Counted from the stretch's first letter, positions 1 to 8,902 are shown. The stretch: DNA of 64,000 nt from Arthrobacter sp. Leaf69 (GCF_001422645.1 NZ_LMLR01000010.1:712723-776722); one strand, 5' to 3'. The notes: generated by a model not told the origin, from the letters alone. Translations and numbers: made by a program.

Positions 1-13
1 ACAGGATGACGCT

Positions 14-541
14 TTGAGCGCCGTCCAGGATTCTGACGCAGGGTCCGAAGATTCGGAAGGCAAGGGCACGTCCGCCAGCCGCCTCGAAGAAGAAGGCGAT
101 GTTGCTGCGGACTACCTCGAGGAACTGCTGGACATTGCCGACATTGACGGCGATATCGACATCGAAGTCCGCAACGGCCGGACCTACATCTCGATCGTCG
201 CTGAGGAAGAGGCAGCCGGTCTGGAGAGTCTGGTCGGCAAGGACGGCGAAGTCCTCGAAGCGCTTCAGGAGCTCACCCGTCTGGCTGTGCTGTCCGCAAC
301 GGAAAACCGCTCACGACTGGTGCTGGACATCAACGGGTATCGCTCGGAGCGGGCTGGCGAGCTGCAGAAGATCGCGGAAGACGCCGTCGCGTCCGTCAAG
401 GACTCGGGCGAGACCGTGGCCCTGGCCCCGATGAGCGCCTACGAGCGGAAAATTGTGCACGACGCCGTTGCTGACCTGGGGCTCGTCAGCGAGTCCGAAG
501 GCGAAGGCGCTGACCGCCATATCGTCGTTTCCGCAGACTGA
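14..541 (+). CDS. khpB: KhpB/Jag family RNA-binding protein (KH + R3H)
   Basis: This cytoplasmic RNA-binding protein of 175 residues is the SpoIIIJ-associated Jag/KhpB family member that normally follows yidC in the origin region. An acidic, disordered N-terminus (about 1-30) precedes a KH-like domain (about 30-105, with a GKDG loop near 75-78) and a C-terminal R3H domain whose signature Arg-x3-His falls in ERKIVH near 143-148. The TTG at 14 is the only start that keeps the full domain set; no upstream gene is visible in the 13 preceding bases. The stop lies 17 bases before rsmG, so the two are probably cotranscribed. In Gram-positive bacteria the family acts with KhpA on RNA linked to cell elongation; that role here is inferred from the family. 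Confidence 0.93.
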   Translation: MSAVQDSDAGSEDSEGKGTSASRLEEEGDVAADYLEELLDIADIDGDIDIEVRNGRTYISIVAEEEAAGLESLVGKDGEVLEALQELTRLAVLSATENRSRLVLDINGYRSERAGELQKIAEDAVASVKDSGETVALAPMSAYERKIVHDAVADLGLVSESEGEGADRHIVVSAD

Positions 542-558
542 AGCCGCCGGATAGCTTA

Positions 559-1209
559 ATGGTTGAGATTACCGCGGCCGAACTGCAGGCAGCACAGACC
601 ATCTTCGGGGACCGCCTGGACCTGGCGAAGCGCTATGTCGAGCACCTGGCCACGTCAGGGACGGAGCGGGGACTGATTGGCCCCCGCGAAATTCCCCGGC
701 TGTGGAGCCGCCACGTGCTGAACTGCGCCGTGATCGAGAGCCAGATTGCCGAAGGGAGCCATGTGGCCGACGTCGGCAGCGGCGCGGGCCTGCCCGGCCT
801 CTGTCTGGCCATTGCGCGGCCTGATCTGGAACTGACCCTGATCGAACCCCTGGAACGCCGGGTGATCTGGCTCCAAGAAGTAGTGGACGACCTTGGGCTC
901 GACAACGTCACCATCATGCGCACCCGCGCAGAGCTGGCTGTCGGTATGGTCAACGCCGACGTCGTCACGGCGCGCGCCGTCTCGGCCCTCACCAACCTCG
1001 CCGGACTGACCATTCCGCTGCTTGCGGGCAAGGGCGAAGTGGTGGCTATTAAGGGACGCAGCGCTGGTGAGGAAATCGAAAAAGCGGCCAAGGTGATCCG
1101 CAAGCTTGGCGGCACCCAGACGTCAGTGGTGCTCGTGGGTGAGGACCTCCTCGAAGAACCCACAACCGTTGTCCGAATCGTTGTGAATAAGCCTCAAAAG
1201 ATTGCCTAG
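559..1209 (+). CDS. rsmG: 16S rRNA (guanine(527)-N7)-methyltransferase RsmG/GidB
   Basis: RsmG methylates N7 of G527 in the 530 loop of 16S rRNA using S-adenosylmethionine. The 216-residue protein has the class I methyltransferase SAM-binding motif VADVGSGAGLPG at residues 69-80, followed by an acidic strand end (LTLIEP) that would hold the ribose hydroxyls. Length is normal for the family. Its place between khpB and parA is the standard actinobacterial order (gid in Mycobacterium). The ATG at 559 starts the conserved N-terminus. Loss of rsmG gives low-level streptomycin resistance in several genera, which is family knowledge and not visible here. Confidence 0.96.
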   Translation: MVEITAAELQAAQTIFGDRLDLAKRYVEHLATSGTERGLIGPREIPRLWSRHVLNCAVIESQIAEGSHVADVGSGAGLPGLCLAIARPDLELTLIEPLERRVIWLQEVVDDLGLDNVTIMRTRAELAVGMVNADVVTARAVSALTNLAGLTIPLLAGKGEVVAIKGRSAGEEIEKAAKVIRKLGGTQTSVVLVGEDLLEEPTTVVRIVVNKPQKIA

Positions 1210-1295
1210 CATCAGCCCGGTGCCCTCGGACTCCAACGGTAAGAGGTTAGGCTAGTAACCGGCAGCAAGAGCCGAACGAGAGTGAGTGTGTCACA

Positions 1296-2363
1296 GTGAC
1301 CAGTAGCGAAGCCTCCACACAGCGGATTCCACCGTTTGTGTCCCTGGGGTCCGCACGGGCCTTCGTTGCGCCTGCAATCACTCATGATTACTCCGGAAAT
1401 CACACGGCAGCGGTTGCGAAAACGGCCGGGATGGCCAGCGTTTCACGTGAAACATCTGTTGCCTCCAGCGGCAACGTGTTGGACTCCATCGACGACTCCA
1501 GCCCCATTGCCCGTGAGCTCGCCCATGAGAACAAGCGGCGTGAACGGCTCTTGGGCCGCGAACTTCCGAAGCCGGAGAAGACCCGGATCTTCACCGTCTC
1601 GAACCAGAAGGGCGGGGTCGGCAAGACCACGACGACGGTCAACATCGCCGCCGCCCTGGCCGCCGCCGGCTTGAACGTGCTGGTCATCGACATCGATCCG
1701 CAGGGAAATGCCTCGACGGCTCTTGGAATCGAACACCACGCCGACGTTGACAGCATTTATGACGTGCTCATCAACGACATCCCGTTGCAGGACGTCGTTG
1801 CACCGTGCCCGGACATCGACAAGCTGATCTGTGCACCGGCCACCATCCACCTTGCCGGCGCTGAGATTGAACTGGTCAGCCTGGTTGCCCGCGAGCAGCG
1901 GCTCCGCCGCGCCATTGACGTGTATGCCAAGGAGCGGGCAAAGAACGGTGAGGAGCGACTGGATTACATCTTCATCGACTGCCCGCCGAGTCTTGGCCTG
2001 CTGACAGTCAACGCGTTCTGTGCCGCCAATGAGGTGCTCATTCCGATTCAGTGCGAGTACTACGCGCTCGAAGGACTGAGCCAGTTGCTCAAGAACATCG
2101 AAATGATTCAGAAGCACTTGAATGCCGACCTGGTTGTGTCCACGATTCTCCTGACCATGTACGACGGCCGCACCAATCTGGCCGCCCAAGTGGCAGCTGA
2201 GGTACGTGAACACTTCCCGGAGCAGGTTCTTGGAGCTGTGGTCCCTCGTTCGGTACGAATTTCTGAAGCTCCCAGCTACCAGCAGACCGTGATGACCTAT
2301 GATCCTTCATCCAGCGGGGCCCTGTCCTACCTGGAAGCCGCCGCCGAAATCGCGGAACGTTAG
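1296..2363 (+). CDS. parA: Chromosome partitioning ATPase ParA/Soj
   Basis: ParA is the Walker-type ATPase that binds DNA non-specifically and moves ParB-parS complexes during segregation. The deviant Walker A motif KGGVGKTT lies at residues 105-112, and the Walker B region YIFIDCPPSLG and the core fold follow normally. The GTG at 1296 gives 355 residues with an unusually long, poorly structured N-terminal extension of about 95 residues. That extension contains a perfect parS site in frame, read as SVSRET near residues 48-53. A shorter product starting at an internal codon (for example ATG encoding residue 46) cannot be excluded. parB follows 68 bases downstream on the same strand. Confidence 0.95.
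   Translation: MTSSEASTQRIPPFVSLGSARAFVAPAITHDYSGNHTAAVAKTAGMASVSRETSVASSGNVLDSIDDSSPIARELAHENKRRERLLGRELPKPEKTRIFTVSNQKGGVGKTTTTVNIAAALAAAGLNVLVIDIDPQGNASTALGIEHHADVDSIYDVLINDIPLQDVVAPCPDIDKLICAPATIHLAGAEIELVSLVAREQRLRRAIDVYAKERAKNGEERLDYIFIDCPPSLGLLTVNAFCAANEVLIPIQCEYYALEGLSQLLKNIEMIQKHLNADLVVSTILLTMYDGRTNLAAQVAAEVREHFPEQVLGAVVPRSVRISEAPSYQQTVMTYDPSSSGALSYLEAAAEIAER
1440..1453. other. parS site 1 (inside parA)
   Basis: Perfect 14-bp palindrome GTTTCACGTGAAAC, the ParB/Spo0J recognition core, lying within the codons for the ParA N-terminal extension. Confidence 0.93.
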
Positions 2364-2431
2364 AATCTGTTCAAGCATTGCACTAGCTAGAGCCCGGTGA
2401 TGCCCGGCTCTTCCAATGGAGGGATTTATCC

Positions 2432-3664
2432 ATGAGCGATAAGCGACGCGGCCTCGGCCGTGGACTTGGGGCACTCATTCCAAGTTCCGCCGCGGCGTCC
2501 GGCAACGGGTCAGCGCCGTCCCGTCCAGTGGATCTGTTTTTTCCTGAAGCACGCAAGCGGACGCCCGCTGCGGAGGTGTCCGCTGCGGTAGACCCCGATG
2601 TGGCTCCCGACGAGGAGGTAGCAGCAGAGCCGCTGGCACCTTCCGCGAACACATCTCCGGGCGGGGCGTCTGACGTCACGGATCGGAAGACGGCTGCCGG
2701 TGCGAAAAAGGCGCCGGCGCGGAAGGTTCCTGCATCCAAGGGTGCTTCTCCGGCGTCCGCATCAAAGACTGCCGCCGGCGTGCCGGCCGCCGAGGAAACT
2801 GCGGTTGTTCCCGATGCGGAAGACCAGGGAGTGGAACTCGTTGAGGTACCCGGTGTGCGTTTTGCCGAAATTCCGGTCACCGACATCCACCCCAACCGCA
2901 AGCAGCCGCGTTCAGTCTTTGATGAGGACGACATGGCGGAGCTGGTTCATTCAGTTCGGGAAATCGGTGTCCTCCAGCCAATTGTTGTCCGTACTTCAAC
3001 TGAAAAGGGCGGAGAACCCTACGAGCTCGTTATGGGCGAGCGTCGGTGGCGTGCAGTACAGGCCGCCGGACTGGAAACCATCCCCGCAATTGTCCGTGAC
3101 ACCACCGATGACGACCTCCTCCGCGACGCCCTGCTGGAAAACCTGCACCGGAGCCAGCTGAATCCCCTCGAGGAGGCCGCGGCCTACCAGCAGCTGCTCG
3201 AGGACTTCGGCACCACGCATGAACAACTGGCTGACCGCATCGGACGCTCGCGCCCGCAGGTGTCCAACACCCTGAGGCTGCTCAAGCTTCCGCCGCTGGT
3301 ACAGCGCCGTGTGGCCGCCAACGTTATCTCTGCCGGCCACGCCCGTGCCCTGCTGGCTTTGCCGGATGCCGCTGCCATGGAACGCCTGGCGCAGAAGATT
3401 GTTGCGGAAGGCATGTCGGTACGTGCGACCGAAGAAGCGGTGACGCTCTACCAGAATCCGTCCTCCGCCCCGAAGAACAACATTCCGCGTCCAGGGGCTC
3501 GTCACGAACGCCTGGATTATCTGGCTTCGTCGCTCTCTGACCGCCTCGATACCAACGTCAAGATTTCTCTTGGCGCCCGCAAGGGACGGGTTAGCATCGA
3601 GTTCGCCAGCGTGGAAGATCTGAATAGGATCATGGATGTTCTTTCGCCGGGAGCTTCCAACTAG
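2432..3664 (+). CDS. parB: Chromosome partitioning protein ParB
   Basis: ParB is the parS-binding CTPase clamp that nucleates the partition complex and stimulates ParA. The 410-residue protein begins with the conserved basic stretch [12 protein letters not shown] (about 6-17), then has a long Ala/Pro-rich acidic linker (about 20-135) and the N-terminal CTPase domain with GERRWRA at 201-207 and [14 protein letters not shown] at 235-248. A helix-turn-helix around 262-284 ([17 protein letters not shown]) contacts parS, and a C-terminal dimerisation domain occupies about 355-410. The ATG at 2432 is preceded by GGAGGG. The gene ends directly before a terminator hairpin that is itself a parS site. 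Confidence 0.97.
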   Translation: MSDKRRGLGRGLGALIPSSAAASGNGSAPSRPVDLFFPEARKRTPAAEVSAAVDPDVAPDEEVAAEPLAPSANTSPGGASDVTDRKTAAGAKKAPARKVPASKGASPASASKTAAGVPAAEETAVVPDAEDQGVELVEVPGVRFAEIPVTDIHPNRKQPRSVFDEDDMAELVHSVREIGVLQPIVVRTSTEKGGEPYELVMGERRWRAVQAAGLETIPAIVRDTTDDDLLRDALLENLHRSQLNPLEEAAAYQQLLEDFGTTHEQLADRIGRSRPQVSNTLRLLKLPPLVQRRVAANVISAGHARALLALPDAAAMERLAQKIVAEGMSVRATEEAVTLYQNPSSAPKNNIPRPGARHERLDYLASSLSDRLDTNVKISLGARKGRVSIEFASVEDLNRIMDVLSPGASN

Positions 3665-3682
3665 CACCGGACCGGAGATAGG

Positions 3683-3717
3683 AAAGGACCCGTTTCACGT
3701 GAAACGGGTCCTTTTTT
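3683..3717 (+). terminator. parB terminator, a 32-bp perfect palindrome built around parS
   Basis: Bases 3683-3714 form a perfect 32-bp palindrome: AAAGGACCC, the 14-bp parS core, then its reverse complement. A run of six T at 3712-3717 makes it a textbook intrinsic terminator 18 bases after the parB stop. Confidence 0.88.
3692..3705. other. parS site 2 (in the parB terminator stem)
   Basis: Perfect GTTTCACGTGAAAC forming the tip of the terminator palindrome. Confidence 0.95.
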
Positions 3718-3935
3718 GTGCCAGGGGCCGACTCCTGGATTCGGTGACGTGGTTCGAGACAGCTGGAAGCGTCAAGTGAACGCACCTTGAGGATCTCCCT
3801 TCATGACACCAGGGGTGTGCCATACTGCGGCGACCGGCCGATTGCGACGGAGCAGCTGCCTGGGGGGCTTCCTGGAGTGTGATCCTCGCTTTGGTCTTGG
3901 AGCTCTGGGATCCCGGGCGAGAACTAGGTCGGCGT

Positions 3936-3949
3936 GTTTCACGTGAAAC
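3936..3949. other. parS site 3
   Basis: Perfect GTTTCACGTGAAAC in the non-coding island. Confidence 0.95.
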
Positions 3950-4207
3950 CGTGGGCTGACTAAGAAGTCCCAAGAATGGGGCGACTGCCTTCCATCCGGC
4001 GGTGAGATTCATAAGTTGGATCATCCAGTCGTGTCTCCACAATCCGGAGCCTCGGTCCACCATCAGCTGATCTGTTCTACACCTGCGGTAGCGTCAGTCC
4101 CCGCAATCAGAATGTTCTTGCCACTGGTCCTCTCGGGATGTGCCTTTCGATCATCCGGGTGGTGAGTCCAGGCCGCTCAAGGCACCTCTCACAGCAGAAG
4201 CGGCGTG

Positions 4208-4221
4208 GTTTCACGTGAAAC
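4208..4221. other. parS site 4
   Basis: Perfect GTTTCACGTGAAAC in the non-coding island. Confidence 0.95.
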
Positions 4222-5219
4222 AGTCAATCACTAGGAAGCTATTAGCAGACAGCTGTCCCCTATCGCTTGCTGTGATGTCCGATGCCGGGCCGCCGGGCGC
4301 TACTGGGCGACTCTCGCGTATTGCGCAGGGACATCGGGGCGTCACCAAGCCCCTGAGGAGGCAGGAGCGGCCGGGATCACCCCCAGCTGCGCTCAGGGAA
4401 GGCTCGGAACTTACCCGGCCCATACGGCACGCGCAGATGGGTTCTGCAGACCCTAGCGGATCCCCCCGACCGAACCGCAAAATTACGGTCTCAACCGCAG
4501 CTCCACAGGTCTAAAGCAAGCAGGAATCGCCAGATTGCTGTCCCGACAGTACCCCTGGAGACCAAAGAGGACCTTGAACCACAGGGTGGACCGGGTACCT
4601 TCGCTTGTGCTTGATTGCGTCCTCTTCGAGCGTAGACCTGCAAAAGACTGAAACTGGCTGCCTCGTCTACCACCTGTCGTGCGCTCGGAGCCGCTAGTTG
4701 GATTCCTTACCTTCACGCGATGATGGGTTCGGAGCCCAGCAAAGGGACAACGCCACCGGGCCATAGTGGTCGACGTGGAGGCTTTCCTTGTCGGCGCCTC
4801 CTGCGACGTGGTGAAGGCCGCTCGTAGCCCATTCCAGTGTGGCTACACGCGAACGCCAAGGGGCACGTTGTTGGTAGATGGTGGCGGTAAGGCGGCACGG
4901 CAGCCCCTCCGTGTGCTCGGCAATGGCGGGGAGACGTTGCGAGAGAGAGTCGATCCTGTAATCCCCTCCGCCCCAACTGCCGACGCTTTCGTCCTGGCAA
5001 ACACGGCAAGTAGGGATCAGATTCTTCCTCGGAAACGACGGCACGTTGTGATGAGATCGACAAGGGCGCCTAGGCTCTGCGCCACGGAGACCGCCAGCAG
5101 AGTTCTTGCTCGTGGTGTGAACCTATGTGGCCGTGGATGTGAGAAGTGCCGGCCGTTCTCGGTCGACCAACCGGATGCCACTCCCCCGGAAGGCTCGTCG
5201 GGCCAGTCCCCCCGGGAGA

Positions 5220-5407
5220 CTGATAAGGTCCAGCCATCAGAATCAAGCCAAGGATTTGCCGGACGGCGCACAGAGTTGGGACCCTGGGGATCAGACGAGT
5301 CTCCTTGGCAAGGCTGACAGAGTCGGGCCTTAGGAATCGTGCTGACTCCCTCGCAGGAGTCTGACCGAGTAGGGCTGTGGGATCAAGCGGAAAGCAGACG
5401 ACGCTCC
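5220..5407. repeat. Degenerate 47-bp tandem repeat, four units
   Basis: Units begin at 5220, 5267, 5314 and 5361, exactly 47 bp apart. The shared core reads roughly CTGAC-GAGT-GGGCC followed 5-6 bases later by GGATC or GAATC. Units 3 and 4 are the most alike; units 1 and 2 are more diverged. No coding frame or RNA fold explains it. Confidence 0.5.
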
Positions 5408-5678
5408 CCCGGAAAACTGGAAAAGATTGTCCGGTGAGTACGACTGCGGCGACCCGGTGGGCCGTCCCCCGAGGCTTGTGTGTTGCCCGGCTTGACGGGA
5501 CCGTTTTGTAGTTGACGGGTCGCGGCGATTGCTTCCCTGGAGGTGTCGACAAGAGATTGGGTGCCGGGTCCCAACGCCTCCGAAGTTGCCTCCCGATTCG
5601 GGCCTGACCTGCATCGTTTGCGGGCTTGACCGGTCTTGTCCAATGGCACTCCCTAGGTGTCATAACCGAGCCCTGGGG

Positions 5679-5734
5679 CGTGGATATCCGGTGGATAGAG
5701 CGGTGGATATAGCTGTGGATAACTTTGTGGATTA
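5679..5734 (-). other. DnaA-box array 1, five boxes phased at 11-12 bp
   Basis: Five 9-mers in one orientation start at 5679, 5690, 5702, 5714 and 5726. Read on the minus strand the box at 5714-5722 is the perfect TTATCCACA; the others are TAATCCACA, ATATCCACC, CTATCCACC and ATATCCACG. The constant spacing of about one helical turn is typical of cooperative DnaA arrays at origins. Confidence 0.7.
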
Positions 5735-5828
5735 CTCCGACCGCCGGCCTGTCTCACCGCTGATTGCGTGTGGAAGGAAAGGCACGGAATCTGCAGGTGC
5801 GTCGGACCCCTCCGCCAAGGGCGGTCCC

Positions 5829-5842
5829 GTTTCACGTGAAAC
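5829..5842. other. parS site 5, between the two DnaA-box arrays
   Basis: Perfect GTTTCACGTGAAAC located between DnaA-box arrays 1 and 2 and followed by a comparatively AT-rich stretch (about 5866-5945). Confidence 0.95.
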
Positions 5843-6089
5843 ATCTCCGGCCATCTTCGAGTGAAGTGATTCACACCCGCCCGTGCTTTCTAATTCCCCC
5901 GTCCGGGGTTAATTTTCCGCTGAATCAGGCGGTTTATGGGCACATACGGGGATCCGCCCAGCGTCCCAGGCGGACGCTCTCGGCTGGGCAGTCCTCGATA
6001 CTCCTCTCGGTGCAGACGAGACGGGGAACGCACCGTCGTTCCCGCAGCGGATAGACAGCCCCCACGGTTGTGAGAAATCCCTCAGCGCC

Positions 6090-6134
6090 TGTGGATAACT
6101 GTGTGAATAAGTTCTGTGGAGAACTTGGGGAGAA
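6090..6134 (-). other. DnaA-box array 2, three to four boxes
   Basis: TGTGGATAA at 6090 (perfect box on the minus strand), TGTGAATAA at 6102, TGTGGAGAA at 6115 and a weak TGGGGAGAA at 6126 run in the same orientation with 11-13 bp spacing, repeating the design of array 1. Confidence 0.62.
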
Positions 6135-6909
6135 GAGCATCTTGTAACATCGAGTCAGGAGATTTCCTCGACCGGTCGGCGGCGATGCCAGCACGTGGAT
6201 TCCTGGCAGCTGGGGGTCTGCGGCCGGAATGCCCCCCGGCCCACGGTGTCCTCTGATCTGCGCGGTGTGGCCCGGAACGTGGGTGCGCGGCCCGCTGCTC
6301 AAGATGCTTTGGGCATCGCGATTGGACCAGGACTGGGGCCGCCATTCACTGTGCCGGAGTGATGACATTGTCCAGTAGGCACGTGCTTCGTTGTGTGCTC
6401 ACTCGGCGCACAACGGACGGTTCTTGTCCGGGTCGCTCATGTGGCGGGGTGATGTCCGGCCCATGAATGTGGAGACGCACGCTGCGCGTCGGCGCGTGCC
6501 TTTCCACGCTGACGCCTGGTTGGGTTCGGCATAGGGTCCAACAAGCAGAGGCGGGTCCATTGATGTACTAGACCCGTAGGTGCTTGTGTTTTCGACGGTG
6601 AAGCGAGTGAGCTCAGGTGCACTGCCCTCTCCCCTGACGGTGCCATGTCACCGGGATCGAACCACTCGCCAGCGCTGCACGGCTGGACCTGCCCGACAGG
6701 TGTTCCCACTCCGTTGGGGCTGGCGACAACGACCAGACAGGCCGAGAGAGGGGACCCAGACCTGTAGTGATCCACGGAGTTTCAAGCACCCCAGCAACAG
6801 GCGTATCGACGCCTGGTAGTGGCCCACTACTTCTCCTGGAGCATCCCTGGGGCGACCCTCGCCAGTAGGAGTCATCGCCCCGCTCCTTCTTCTCGGAGGG
6901 AGAGGATGC

Positions 6910-6932
6910 CGGCCGCGCGGAACGCGCGGCCG
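6910..6932. repeat. Perfect 10-bp inverted repeat with 3-nt loop
   Basis: CGGCCGCGCG at 6910-6919 and its reverse complement at 6923-6932 flank GAA. There is no T-run, so it is not an obvious intrinsic terminator; function unknown. Confidence 0.55.
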
Positions 6933-7184
6933 TGTCCGGACGTCAGGCTGGCGACAGGTGCCAGGCGGCGCCCGTTCCCGCAGTTGTTGGCCGGCAACCG
7001 ATGGCATGTAACGGGATCTAAGAACGCCAATAGCGGCTGGTAACGACTGGCCAACGGTCCTGAATGGGCATAGTCGGCCACTTCGAAGCAGCAGTCCGGG
7101 AGGAGCCGTGGACATCGCGCGCGCAGCACTCAATCGGTCCGTGAGTGTTGGACAGCGACATGTCCTACCAACTGGCCGGGTTGT

Positions 7185-7198
7185 GTTTCACGTGAAAC
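7185..7198. other. parS site 6
   Basis: Perfect GTTTCACGTGAAAC in the non-coding island. Confidence 0.95.
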
Positions 7199-7334
7199 GC
7201 GAAGGCGTGCAGTATCCCGCTGGTACTGAGCGCCCGCATGGGAGGGGCTTCAACGTGTGACGGGTAGCTGCATAGCTATCCTGCATGCGCCTGCTCCCTG
7301 TGGGGCGCCCAAGCGACTGATAGCAGGCAGCGAA

Positions 7335-7475
7335 TAATACCAAGGGTTCAGGAGCAGGGATCAGGGATCAGGAAATCAGGGAACCCAAACCTGGAACCGA
7401 CGGAGCCCGAGGACAAGATCCCCCGAACCAGCAATCACGGAGTTCAGGAACCAGGAACCAAGGAATCCGGGCAGA
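7335..7475. repeat. Purine-rich low-complexity repeat patch
   Basis: Short reiterated words such as ATCAGGG, TCAGGAA and AGGAACC recur through this stretch (for example two ATCAGG copies near 7360 and two AGGAACC copies near 7445-7460). It looks like slipped-strand simple sequence and encodes nothing recognisable. Confidence 0.45.
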
Positions 7476-7634
7476 GCGTTTCGAAGTCACAAAATTTGAG
7501 GAAGTGGACCGATGGAGGGCGAGCCCAAAGTCCACACCCGGCCATATCTGGGAGTTATGTATTACTTATTCGAATCCGCGTTCAGATTTCCGCCAGCGAC
7601 ACAACATGGACGGCAGCCGTGAGCCTGCAATGCT

Positions 7635-7648
7635 GTTTCACGTGAAAC
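7635..7648. other. parS site 7
   Basis: Perfect GTTTCACGTGAAAC in the non-coding island. Confidence 0.95.
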
Positions 7649-7850
7649 ATGTCTGCCCTCTGTCATGCCCCCGTCCTCCGGACAAGCCAGTGGCAATGGC
7701 AGCAGCAGGCCGCACCCAGCGCTCTTGTTTTCGGCGAGATGGTTAAAGGCGGCTGGCAGTTGGCGGTGAAGGAGCACACGCTCCCCTCCTCATTTCCACG
7801 TATAACCGGAATATCTGCCCGATAGCCCCCCCTTGTCGGCCCATCATAGG

Positions 7851-7864
7851 GTTTCACGTGAAAC
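7851..7864. other. parS site 8
   Basis: Perfect GTTTCACGTGAAAC, 216 bp from site 7; this is the closest pair in the island apart from sites 2 to 4. Confidence 0.95.
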
Positions 7865-8404
7865 ATGTGACTGCACTCTATTCAAGTGATTTCCTGACGG
7901 TTACCCATGCTGGTGATGAGTGACCGTGGACGAGATGACGGATCACCGGGTCCGGTTGGGTGTCCCTGGAGGTGCATGCTCCCCGATACGTCTTAAGAGC
8001 TGCGGGTAGGGGCCGCCGGACAGTGTGCTGGCGCCAATACCCGTCCTCGACGCTACATTCACAGCCGACGTATCACTTTATGCCGTCAGATCGTCGCTGC
8101 GGGCCACATCGCTCTTGCGAGGGCTTGAGTGACGGCTGGACCAGGAGCGAGGCAGGTGCCGGTAGAGCAATCCGCGGGAGGCTGAAGAGATCCTCGCCAG
8201 TTTCTTGAAGAGTGCCATCCCCTTGGAGATCGTCCAGCCCCATCTGGGAGCTATTTCGTGAAAAGCTCGCAATTTTCTCTCGAATCTCCGTCTAACTTTG
8301 AATTGCATACGAAATCGGATTATGAGAATGCAAATCAGGAGTCTCGGACAGGCATGTCGCAGTATCGTGGCTCAGCAAGTGCACGCCAGAGAAAGCGTCC
8401 TCAT

Positions 8405-8418
8405 GTTTCACGTGAAAC
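8405..8418. other. parS site 9
   Basis: Perfect GTTTCACGTGAAAC near the trxA end of the island. Confidence 0.95.
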
Positions 8419-8487
8419 ACGGGCACACCCGCCGCAGAGTTCCACCGCTCGTTGTGGCACCCACCGCGCGTGTGAGGGAGCCGATAC

Positions 8488-8501
8488 GTTCCACGTGGAA
8501 T
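8488..8501. other. parS-like variant site
   Basis: GTTCCACGTGGAAT, 83 bp from site 9, keeps the CCACGTGG-centred palindrome but differs from the core at three positions. It may be a decayed or low-affinity parS. Confidence 0.4.
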
Positions 8502-8823
8502 CGCGCACGTAGTCCGTCGAACGTGGGACGGTCAAATCCTCCAGGGTGCACCAGAGGCACTTCCGGCAATCGGCTAGTACGAAATGTCCGGAAGCCCCGA
8601 TCGTTTCCCACTGGGGCCGCCGCCGCTCCCACCTAGCAGCGGGCCAGACGCCCTCCCCCGGAAGTCTGCAAGCGGGCTGCCCCGCGTGGGCAGAACGGCA
8701 CGCTCAGGGATATCCAAAGCGTAATGCAATTCATCCCGATTGCTATCAACATAATAATCGCCGCCTAGGCGGATGTAGGGACAAAGTTGCCCCGCCCTTG
8801 GCCGAAAAGGATCCGCGACCCAC

Positions 8824-8864
8824 AAAAAGGTGGCCCCGCTTCCTGGTCCGGAAGTAGGGCCACC
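8824..8864 (-). terminator. trxA intrinsic terminator
   Basis: On the minus strand GGTGGCCC and GGGCCACC (8829-8836 with 8857-8864) form a stem extended by CTTCC/GGAAG. A T-run follows at 8828-8824, 39 bases past the trxA stop. Confidence 0.8.
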
Positions 8865-8902
8865 TTAGGGTTTGGGCGGCGTCGCGCCGCCCGGAGGGAA
8901 AC

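Larger units (their letters stand above)
3712..8823. other. Origin-proximal parS/DnaA-box island without convincing genes
   Basis: About 5.1 kb between the parB terminator and the trxA terminator holds no open frame that resembles a protein family. Its many open frames overlap on both strands, have atypical codon use, and several read straight through parS sites (peptides FHVKH and VSRET recur). The stretch carries seven more perfect parS sites, one variant, two DnaA-box arrays (5679-5734 and 6090-6134), a degenerate 47-bp tandem repeat (5220-5407), a purine-rich low-complexity patch (7335-7475), a 10-bp-stem hairpin (6910-6932) and AT-rich patches near 8265-8345 and 8715-8765. In Mycobacterium the corresponding place holds cwlM. 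I infer a centromere/origin-associated region; nothing else was recognised in its remaining sequence. Confidence 0.7.

Noticed and set aside
4766..5317. Open frame of 183 codons and many similar frames in the 3.7-8.9 kb island
   Set aside because: They overlap on both strands, have no protein-family features, weak or missing ribosome-binding sites and atypical codon use. Many cross parS, giving the repeated FHVKH or VSRET peptide that the palindrome itself encodes.
6655..6675. GGGATCGAACC resembling the complement of a tRNA T-arm
   Set aside because: The flanking bases do not form a T stem or acceptor stem on the minus strand.
6906..7043. 46-codon frame starting ATG at 6906 after GGAGGGAGAGG
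   Set aside because: The start falls directly on the 10-bp hairpin at 6910-6932 and the product is Arg-rich low-information sequence; it is more likely a chance frame.
8300..8732. GAATTGCAT at 8300 and its inverse ATGCAATTC at 8724
   Set aside because: A single 9-bp inverted match about 420 bp apart in AT-rich patches is likely by chance.
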